A stretch of 6,936 bases of DNA from Selenomonadaceae bacterium. GTDB taxonomy: Bacteria; Bacillota; Negativicutes; Selenomonadales; Selenomonadaceae. The translations under genes and the position numbers were made by a program. Positions 1 to 4,702 of the stretch are shown here, piece after piece (position 1 is the first letter of the stretch; every line of letters begins with the position of its first letter). Below the pieces are notes generated by a model. It was not told the origin of the DNA. It was given only the letters and a program-made list of their open reading frames with translations, and made no database searches. Location: NCBI GenBank assembly GCA_016280345.1, contig JAEEGN010000228.1:1-6936 (forward strand), read 5' to 3'.

Positions 1-1008
1 GCCGACGTCCAGCGTCCGGATAATGACCTCCCGATCCTTCAGGGCTTCCAATACCTGCCGGTACGCCGCAAACTGCGTCTCCTCATCGGGATAGTCGTCC
101 CGCCCCAGATAAAGGAATTCGCTTCGGAACAGGCCGACGCCTTCCCCGTCGTTTTCCAGAACCGCGGGCACGTCCTCCGGACCGCCGATATTGCAGCAGA
201 TACGGATGCTCTGCCCGTCGCGCGTCACGCTTTTCTGCCCGCGAAGGCCCTTCATTTGCTCGTCCAGCGCAAGCTGGCGTTCCTGCATTTCCAGGAACGC
301 TTTCTTTGTTTCCCGGTCCGGCCCGACGCAAACGCTGCCGGCGCCGCCGTCCAGAAGGACTTCGCAGCCCTCCGGCGCGGCGTCCATGATCCCCGCCGCG
401 CCGATGACCGCGGGAATCCCCATGGTTCTGGCCATGATCGCGGTGTGGCCGTTGACGGAGCCGCCGGCGGTAATCAGGCCCAACAGCTTCGTTTTGTCCA
501 GCTGCACCGTCTCGCTGGGCGACAAATCCTCCGCCGCCAGGATCACCGGCCCCGGCAGTTCGGCGGCAGCGCCGTCGCCGCCGGCAAGGCAGGCGGCGAT
601 CCGGCGGCACACGTCCCTGATATCCGCCGACCGTGCCTGAAGATAGGGATCGTCCAGGGAAGCAAACTCTTCCGCGAGTGCCGCGCCGGTATCCATGACC
701 GCCGCCTCGGCGCCGCGCCCCTTTTCCCGGATCAGCGTCTCCACGCCGTCCGTCAGGTCCGGGTCTTCGGCCAGAAGCTGGTGCCCCTCCAAAAGGGCGG
801 CCGCCTCCTCGCCGGAGCGCTGACGCACCTGCTCCGCCAATAGGCCGAGCTGGTCCACAGCCCGGGCCTGCGCGGCGAGGAAACGCGTCCACTCCGTATC
901 CGGGTCCGTGGCGGCGGCCCGACGAATCACGGTTGCCGCCGGATGGTGGAAATACAAGGGGCCGCGGACCAGCCCCGGGGACACCCCAACGCCCTGTAAG
1001 GAAATCAT
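1..1008 (-). CDS. ptsI: Enzyme I of the PTS (PEP-protein phosphotransferase), C-terminus cut by window edge
   Basis: EI takes phosphate from PEP onto a histidine and passes it to HPr in the cytoplasm. 336 codons are visible; the frame is open to position 1, so roughly the last 200-240 residues, including most of the PEP-binding barrel, lie outside. Seen: N-terminal MISLQGVGVSPGLVRGPLYF, typical of EI; the phospho-histidine motif GGSVNGHTAIMARTMGIPAV at about residues 182-201 with His188; and the barrel signature GVGLFRSEFLYLGR near 290-303. Clostridial EIs usually read NSHT at the active site; here it is NGHT. The start is ATG at 1008, with AGGAGG at 1020-1015. It is the last visible gene of the dha operon, 48 nt after the HPr gene. 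In E. coli only the N-terminal EI domain is kept, fused into DhaM; here EI extends well past that domain. Inferred role: it feeds the local HPr and DhaM. It could also serve sugar PTS systems if it is the only EI in the genome. Confidence 0.93.
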   Translation of the reverse strand, partial: MISLQGVGVSPGLVRGPLYFHHPAATVIRRAAATDPDTEWTRFLAAQARAVDQLGLLAEQVRQRSGEEAAALLEGHQLLAEDPDLTDGVETLIREKGRGAEAAVMDTGAALAEEFASLDDPYLQARSADIRDVCRRIAACLAGGDGAAAELPGPVILAAEDLSPSETVQLDKTKLLGLITAGGSVNGHTAIMARTMGIPAVIGAAGIMDAAPEGCEVLLDGGAGSVCVGPDRETKKAFLEMQERQLALDEQMKGLRGQKSVTRDGQSIRICCNIGGPEDVPAVLENDGEGVGLFRSEFLYLGRDDYPDEETQFAAYRQVLEALKDREVIIRTLDVG

Positions 1009-1056
1009 CAGCGTCCTCCTTATGAAAAGACGTCATTCGCGTTCAGGCGCAGACGA

Positions 1057-1317
1057 TCACAGATTCTCCCGGAAAAAGGCTTCCAAAGCGACCGCCGCCG
1101 CCTCTTCATTGTCGCCGCTGACATTGATGGTAACGGTCTCCCCTTGTTTCACGGCCAGTTTCAGGACGGCGGAACTGCGCAGCAGATTCACGGTATTCCC
1201 GTCCCTGGTGATCGTGATCTCGTGGCCGGGGAATTCCTTGACCTTTTTGACCAGCGGCGTGACGGTGCGCAGGTGGATGCCTACGGGATCGGTAATCGTA
1301 TATTGAAAGGTTTTCAT
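1057..1317 (-). CDS. HPr-family phosphocarrier protein, probably dedicated to the dihydroxyacetone kinase
   Basis: An 86-residue HPr, the usual length for the family. It carries phosphate from EI to an EIIA-type protein, here most likely DhaM. The catalytic motif is GIHLRT with His15 and Arg17; general-PTS HPrs usually have HAR, here HLR. The region around the regulatory Ser46 of Bacillus HPr (TVNLKSIMGV) reads TVNLLRSSAV, which puts Arg47 in place of Ser46, although Ser48 and Ser49 follow. Loss of the HPr-kinase site fits a dedicated carrier outside carbon catabolite control. I chose ATG at 1317 because GAGGTGG (1332-1326), overlapping the dhaK stop, sits at proper distance; a GTG at 1329 in frame would overlap that ribosome binding site and add four residues. 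It lies 13 nt after dhaK and is clearly co-transcribed. It resembles the HPr module of E. coli DhaM as a free-standing gene. Confidence 0.92.
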   Translation of the reverse strand: MKTFQYTITDPVGIHLRTVTPLVKKVKEFPGHEITITRDGNTVNLLRSSAVLKLAVKQGETVTINVSGDNEEAAAVALEAFFRENL

Positions 1318-1330
1318 GGCACCATCCACC

Positions 1331-2326
1331 TCACGCCTGCACGAAGGCCGGAGAATTCGCCGGGGCGTTCAGCAGCTTCTCCAGCTCATCATCCAGCTTC
1401 AGCAGGGTAATGGAAAAGCCTTCCATATCCAACGAGGTCATATAATTGCCGACGATGGTTTTGGCGATGACCAGCCCCTTGCCCGTCAGCGCCTCATGGA
1501 TATGCCGGTTGGCGATGAACAGCTCCATCAGCGGGGTGCCGCCCATGCCGTTGACCAGAACCGCGATCCGGTCGCCGGCTTTATAAATGCCCTCGGCCAG
1601 GATCTTGTTCAGGAGCTTGTCGACGATATCGTCGGCCGATCCCATCTTCTCCCGGTTGACGCCGGGTTCGCCGTGAATGCCGAGGCCAATCTCGATCTCG
1701 TCTTCCGCCAGTTCAAAACTGGGCTTGCCCGCCGCCGGAACCGTGCAGGCGCTCAGCGACATGCCCATAGAGCGGACATTCGCGATGACCTTTTCCGCCA
1801 CCCGCTTGACACTTTCCAGATCTCCGCCCGCTTCAGCGCAGGCGCCCGCGATCTTATGGACAAAAACGGTGCCGGCAATGCCGCGCCGCCCTGTCGTCCA
1901 AGTGCTGTTCTCCACGGCCACGTCGTCCGCCACAACGACCTTCTCCACCTGAATACCTTCGTCGGCAGCCATATCCGCGGCCATCTCAAAATTCATGACG
2001 TCGCCGGTGTAATTCTTGATGACCAGCAGCACGCCTTTGCCGCCGTTGGCGGCCTTGATGGCCTCGTAGACCTGATCCGGCGTCGGGGAGGTAAACACGG
2101 CGCCGGCCACGGCTCCGTCCAGCATGCCCTTGCCCACGAAGCCGCCGTGGGAAGGCTCATGGCCGCTGCCGCCGCCGGAAATCAACGCCACCTTCCCGGC
2201 AGAGCCGCCGGCTCTGACCAGCACATCCAGACCGTCCAGCCGCCGCACATACTGGGGATAAGCGGCCGCCATGCCGTCCAGCATTTCATTGACCACATTG
2301 TCGACTTCGTTGATGAGCTTTTTCAT
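1331..2326 (-). CDS. dhaK: Dihydroxyacetone kinase subunit DhaK
   Basis: DhaK binds dihydroxyacetone covalently as a hemiaminal on a histidine and receives phosphate from ADP/ATP held by DhaL. The 331-residue length is close to the E. coli subunit (about 356). Key residues fall at the E. coli numbers: His56 in GGGSGHEPSHGG (51-62), Asp109 in NYTGDV (105-110), and substrate-binding His218 in GLGIHGEPG (214-222). The NGMGGTP motif near 259-265 is also typical. ATG at 2326 is preceded by a strong AGGAGGAGGAAAAGG. The gene starts 18 nt after dhaM. All catalytic residues are intact, so it should be active. The family also has paralogs acting on other short ketoses or serving as regulators, but conservation of His56, Asp109 and His218 argues for a true kinase subunit. 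Confidence 0.97.
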   Translation of the reverse strand: MKKLINEVDNVVNEMLDGMAAAYPQYVRRLDGLDVLVRAGGSAGKVALISGGGSGHEPSHGGFVGKGMLDGAVAGAVFTSPTPDQVYEAIKAANGGKGVLLVIKNYTGDVMNFEMAADMAADEGIQVEKVVVADDVAVENSTWTTGRRGIAGTVFVHKIAGACAEAGGDLESVKRVAEKVIANVRSMGMSLSACTVPAAGKPSFELAEDEIEIGLGIHGEPGVNREKMGSADDIVDKLLNKILAEGIYKAGDRIAVLVNGMGGTPLMELFIANRHIHEALTGKGLVIAKTIVGNYMTSLDMEGFSITLLKLDDELEKLLNAPANSPAFVQA

Positions 2327-2344
2327 GACCTTTTCCTCCTCCTG

Positions 2345-2755
2345 TCAGGTGTGAAAATGGATAATTGGATTACAGCTTTTCTTCTCCCGGGCGCTTTCCG
2401 CGGCATGGATCACTTCTTCCAGCGACGCGCCGGTAGACGCTTCGATCACCGCTACCACAGCGCCCTCCACGAGGGGCGCGTCGGCAATCCTGGCGGGAAA
2501 TTCCCCGTCCAAAAGGTCAATTGCCGTCTCCGCGCTCATGATGCCGCTGCCAAGATCGACTAAGACAGCCACGCCGTTGCCGTCGTTGGCGCTGCGGATC
2601 GCGTCCAGAATCCGCGTCGGATCGGTTCCCAAAGAGCCGTCTTTCAGCCCGCCGGCCGGAATCATTTGCCTGTAACCGGAAGCCATCTGCAAGGCGAGGT
2701 CGCACACACCTTCGGCAATCTTGCTGCTGTGGGAAACAATAACCAATCCTACCAT
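2345..2755 (-). CDS. dhaM: DhaM, EIIA-type phosphotransfer subunit of PTS-dependent dihydroxyacetone kinase (single domain)
   Basis: A 136-residue protein equal to the N-terminal EIIA(Man)-like domain of E. coli DhaM. It accepts phosphate from HPr and rephosphorylates the ADP bound in DhaL. The start MVGLVIVSHSSKIAEGV carries the phospho-accepting His9. AGGLKDGSLGTDPTRI (34-49), DLGSGIMSAE (67-76) and the VEGAVVA stretch are typical of the fold. There is no fused HPr or EI domain; those functions are the separate genes downstream. ATG at 2755 is 4 nt after the dhaL stop, with GGGGGTGA of the dhaL end serving as the ribosome binding site, so tight co-translation is likely. The C-terminal tail EKKSCNPIIHFHT is variable and shows no recognisable motif. 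Confidence 0.95.
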   Translation of the reverse strand: MVGLVIVSHSSKIAEGVCDLALQMASGYRQMIPAGGLKDGSLGTDPTRILDAIRSANDGNGVAVLVDLGSGIMSAETAIDLLDGEFPARIADAPLVEGAVVAVIEASTGASLEEVIHAAESAREKKSCNPIIHFHT

Positions 2756-2759
2756 GCGC

Positions 2760-3380
2760 TCACCCCCGCAGGAAATCCCGGACAGCTTCCATGATCAGCG
2801 TCGCGGAAGTAGCGCCGGGATCCTGATGTCCGATACTTCGGTCCCCCAGATAGCTCGCCCGGCCCTTGGTGGCGCGGATCGTCCGGGTAAACGCCACGCC
2901 GTCTCTGGCAGCGGCGCAGGCGGCGTCCATCGCTTCGAACACGTCGGAGGAAGCCGTCATTTTCTCCGTAAAAGACTCCAACGCCGGAATCAGAGCGTCC
3001 AGCATCGTCTTCTCGCCCCGGACAGCCTTGCCTCGTTTCTGAATGCCGCCAATGACGGCGTTCAGGATGACCGGAACATCCCCGGCATCAAGGCTTTCTT
3101 TCCCGGCAACGGCTTTCCCGGCCTCCATGAAGGCGGTTCCGTAAAGAGGCCCCGACGCGCCGCCGACGGTGGACAAAAGCGTCATCCCCGTCTTTTTAAG
3201 GACTTCGCCGATATTGGCATTGTCCGGGGGAACCTTCTCCAGGACAGCCTGAAACCCTCGGGCCATATTGACGCCGTGATCCGCGTCGCCGATTTCCCGA
3301 TCCAGGTCCGTCAGATAATCCTTGTTGTCAATGATTCTTTCCGCGATCCGGCTGATACAGTCGTAAATCTTTGTCCCCAT
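2760..3380 (-). CDS. dhaL: Dihydroxyacetone kinase subunit DhaL (ADP-binding)
   Basis: DhaL holds ADP/ATP with two Mg ions and transfers the phosphate to dihydroxyacetone on DhaK. At 206 residues it matches the family (about 210). The metal-binding signature LDREIGDADHGVNM spans residues 26-39 with Asp27, Asp32 and Asp34. The nucleotide loop GGASGPLYGTAF is at about 73-84. The C-terminal GRASYLGDRSIGHQDPGATS is the family's conserved lid/phosphate region. It is the first gene of the operon. ATG at 3380 is the earliest possible start because an in-frame TGA lies 3 nt upstream; GGGAGG at 3397-3392 is 11 nt away, somewhat long, and GAGGA abuts the ATG. The presence of DhaM and PTS carriers next door makes ADP the permanently bound cofactor rather than free ATP. 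Confidence 0.96.
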   Translation of the reverse strand: MGTKIYDCISRIAERIIDNKDYLTDLDREIGDADHGVNMARGFQAVLEKVPPDNANIGEVLKKTGMTLLSTVGGASGPLYGTAFMEAGKAVAGKESLDAGDVPVILNAVIGGIQKRGKAVRGEKTMLDALIPALESFTEKMTASSDVFEAMDAACAAARDGVAFTRTIRATKGRASYLGDRSIGHQDPGATSATLIMEAVRDFLRG

Positions 3381-3443
3381 TCCTCACAATGCCTCCCGTA
3401 TCTGAGATTAAAAAATGCGTGGCCAATACCATGTTTCGACTAA

Positions 3444-3472
3444 ATTATAACAAAGGGCGCTCCGTTTTTCCA
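3444..3472 (-). promoter_or_regulatory. Putative SigA-type extended -10 promoter of the dha operon
   Basis: On the minus strand, TGTTATAAT (3452-3444) gives a perfect TATAAT with the extended TGn element. TGGAAA at 3472-3467 is a 4/6 match to TTGACA at 17-bp spacing. Transcription would begin near 3437, giving a leader of about 57 nt before dhaL. No other gene lies between it and dhaL. Confidence 0.65.
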
Positions 3473-3642
3473 TCCATCCCCCGCCGGATACAGGTATGCT
3501 TTCTCCCTTGTACCGGGGTGGAGTTTCCAAATGTCGCGCTTTCATCCTCACATCGCAATATTCAACAATACATTCAAAAATCCTGCTTCCCGAAAATCAG
3601 CAAATGACGTAAAAACTGCTTATGGCGTTGGCCATTCCGGGA

Positions 3643-3663
3643 GCTATAGGAGGAACCTATAGC
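3643..3663. repeat. Perfect inverted repeat, candidate operator or activator site
   Basis: Arms GCTATAGG (3643-3650) and CCTATAGC (3656-3663) are exact reverse complements around an AGGAA centre. The repeat ends 20 bp before the -35 of the rightward promoter, a place suited to an activator. A half-site-like CGATAGG follows at 3667-3673, 23 bp after the first CTATAGG. The spacing and symmetry suggest a dimeric DNA-binding regulator, but no regulator gene is in the window, and an RNA hairpin role is unlikely because it lies upstream of the predicted start of transcription. Confidence 0.45.
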
Positions 3664-3683
3664 CGGCGATAGGATTTAGGGAT

Positions 3684-3712
3684 TTTACAGACCCGGCAAA
3701 AGATGGTATCAT
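3684..3712 (+). promoter_or_regulatory. Putative extended -10 promoter of the corrinoid protein / methyltransferase genes
   Basis: TTTACA (3684-3689) matches the -35 consensus at 5/6. TATCAT (3707-3712) matches the -10 at 5/6, with an extended TGG at 3704-3706 and exactly 17 bp between the boxes. Transcription would begin near 3719, giving a leader of about 175 nt before the corrinoid protein gene. Confidence 0.6.
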
Positions 3713-3758
3713 GCGTTTCGTAAAGCTGAAACACGCGAAGGCTGATCAGAAAGACTGA

Positions 3759-3808
3759 AGGCCGGACAGGAAAACGTCATTCGTTTTTCCTGCCCGGCCT
3801 GTTTGTTT
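3759..3808 (+). terminator. Terminator-like hairpin in the leader of the corrinoid protein gene (possible attenuator or small RNA end)
   Basis: Left arm 3759-3776 and right arm 3782-3800 form 17 base pairs (seven of AGGCCGG with CCGGCCT, eight of CAGGAAAA with TTTTCCTG, then CG with CG). The stem has one A-C mismatch and one bulged T around a TCATT loop. The following bases are GTTTGTTT, a weak U tract, then eight G. No plus-strand gene ends upstream, so the hairpin lies inside the leader made from the promoter at 3684-3712. Either it attenuates expression of the downstream genes or it ends a small RNA of about 85-90 nt. The imperfect U tract leaves open a role in RNA stability only. Confidence 0.5.
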
Positions 3809-3893
3809 GGGGGGGGATGTCTTACGAAAGACGCAGGCTGTAACCGACATCATAAAGGATAATACGACATGGGAATGAAAGGGAGTATGAAGC

Positions 3894-4538
3894 ATGGCGG
3901 ATGTATTGGAAAAGCTGAAGCAGTCGATTCTGGAGTTTGACGAGGACGCGGCGGTGGAAGCCGCGAAAGAGGCGGTGGCGGCGGGCACCGATCCGGTGAA
4001 GGCCATCGGCGCGCTGGCCGAGGGGCTCAACGAGCTCGGCGAGGCCTTCGAGAAAATGGAGGTGTTCCTGCCGGAGATCATGCTGGCCTCCGACGCCTTC
4101 AAGGCGGCGCTGGAGATCCTGGAGCCGGAGCTGAAAAAGACCCACAAGGAGGGCCAGAAGGCCATCCCGGTGGTCATCGGCACCGTGCAGGGCGACGTCC
4201 ACCAGGTGGGCAAGGATATGGTGGCCACCTTCCTGACGACGGCGGGCTTCGACGTCCACGACCTGGGCGTGGACGTGTCGCCGTCGCGGTTCCTCGAGGA
4301 AGCGAAGAAGGTCGGCGCCAAGGTCATTGCCGTCGCCTCGCTGATGTCCACGACGCGCCCGGTGCAGAAAGATCTCATCGACTTCCTGGAGGCGAAGGGC
4401 GTCCGGCAGAACTACATCGTGCTGGTGGGCGGCGGCGTCGTCACCAAGGAATGGGCCGAAGAGATCAAGGCCGACGGCTACGGGCAGGACGCCATCGCCA
4501 CCGTGCAGCTGGCGAAGAAGCTGCTGCGCATCGCCTGA
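3894..4538 (+). CDS. Methyltransferase cognate corrinoid protein (MtmC/MtbC/MttC family)
   Basis: A 214-residue cytoplasmic B12 protein that shuttles a methyl group between a substrate-specific methyltransferase and a second methyltransferase. Residues 1-85 are the helical Met-synthase-type cap domain (FEKMEVFLPEIMLASDAF). From about 90 comes the Rossmann B12 domain, with the cobalt-ligand motif DVHQVG (101-106, His103), then SLMSTT (149-154) and VGGGVVT (178-184), the usual loops around the corrinoid tail. Length and layout match the methylamine corrinoid proteins. ATG at 3894 is preceded by GGGAG at 8-nt spacing. It is first in the rightward group, 164 nt before the MtmB-like gene. The family alone does not decide between mono-, di- or trimethylamine or other substrates; the neighbour suggests pairing with the MtmB-like enzyme. 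A separate ATP-dependent reactivase (RamA-like) would normally be needed and is not in view. Confidence 0.95.
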   Translation: MADVLEKLKQSILEFDEDAAVEAAKEAVAAGTDPVKAIGALAEGLNELGEAFEKMEVFLPEIMLASDAFKAALEILEPELKKTHKEGQKAIPVVIGTVQGDVHQVGKDMVATFLTTAGFDVHDLGVDVSPSRFLEEAKKVGAKVIAVASLMSTTRPVQKDLIDFLEAKGVRQNYIVLVGGGVVTKEWAEEIKADGYGQDAIATVQLAKKLLRIA

Positions 4539-4559
4539 CACCGGAACCGGGGTCAGAAA

Positions 4560-4575
4560 GGTTTTCCGTGAAACA
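4560..4575. promoter_or_regulatory. Degenerate parS-like sequence
   Basis: GGTTTTCCGTGAAACA matches the perfect site at 4609-4624 in 13 of 16 positions, with the right half (CGTGAAACA) intact and the left half changed at three positions. It lies 49 bp upstream of the perfect site in the same orientation. It could be a weak ParB contact, a decayed duplicate or chance. Confidence 0.25.
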
Positions 4576-4608
4576 GCCGGAGGCAATGCAGAAATCATTT
4601 TCAAAAAA

Positions 4609-4624
4609 TGTTTCACGTGAAACA
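4609..4624. promoter_or_regulatory. parS site (ParB/Spo0J centromere-like binding site)
   Basis: TGTTTCACGTGAAACA is a perfect 16-bp palindrome and fully fits the bacterial chromosomal parS consensus TGTTNCACGTGAAACA bound by ParB/Spo0J. It lies between the corrinoid protein and MtmB-like genes, in non-coding DNA. In most bacteria parS sites cluster in the origin-proximal part of the chromosome, where ParB-CTP clamps load and spread and recruit SMC. No parA or parB gene is visible. That it is bound in this organism is inference. Confidence 0.85.
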
Positions 4625-4653
4625 ATCGAACATAAACTGGAAATAAAATGAAA

Positions 4654-4677
4654 GCCCCGACTTCCTGAAAGCGGGGC
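4654..4677 (+). other. Intergenic hairpin just upstream of the MtmB-like ribosome binding site
   Basis: GCCCCG (4654-4659) pairs with CGGGGC (4672-4677), and the inner CTT (4661-4663) with AAG (4669-4671), leaving a CCTGA loop and one bulged A. No U tract follows, so it is not a classical terminator. It ends 12 nt before GGAGGGGA at 4690-4697 and may protect or separate the mRNA of the two genes. Confidence 0.4.
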
Positions 4678-4702
4678 GGAGAAAGTATCGGAGGGGATTT
4701 GT

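Larger units (their letters stand above)
3381..3893. other. Divergent intergenic region between the dha operon and the methyltransferase genes
   Basis: This 513-bp stretch holds no convincing protein gene on either strand. Its left part is more AT-rich than the flanking genes. Seen from left to right: the dha leader and promoter (minus strand, about 3390-3472); an imperfect dyad around 3478-3522 just upstream of that -35 (CCCCG ... CGGGG arms with bulges); a featureless AT-rich section to about 3630; a perfect inverted repeat at 3643-3663; a rightward promoter at 3684-3712; a strong hairpin at 3759-3800; a run of eight G at 3809-3816; a small hairpin at 3819-3832; and the ribosome binding site of the corrinoid protein gene (GGGAG at 3881-3885). 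Confidence 0.8.

Noticed and set aside
83..1036. Long minus-strand open frame of 317 codons starting at 1036
   Set aside because: It is out of frame with the Enzyme I gene on the same strand, gives an Arg/Gly-rich low-complexity protein, and overlaps the clearly homologous EI frame (1-1008).
1318..1329. GTG at 1329 as the start of the HPr gene
   Set aside because: The GTG falls within the GAGGTGG ribosome binding site that serves ATG 1317, and the ATG gives the family-standard N-terminus and His15.
3819..3832. Hairpin GTCTT-ACGA-AAGAC as half of a guanidine-II (mini-ykkC) riboswitch
   Set aside because: The loop fits ACGR, but the closing pairs are not the G-C-rich type and I find no second ACGR hairpin before the ribosome binding site.
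3817..3843. Eight-codon leader peptide (ATG TCT TAC ... TAA)
   Set aside because: The only purine-rich sequence before it is the G run touching the ATG, so there is no ribosome binding site at a workable distance and no telling codon content.
3700..3893. Cobalamin riboswitch ahead of the corrinoid protein gene
   Set aside because: Biologically attractive, but I see neither a B12 box nor the conserved core segments in the leader or elsewhere upstream.
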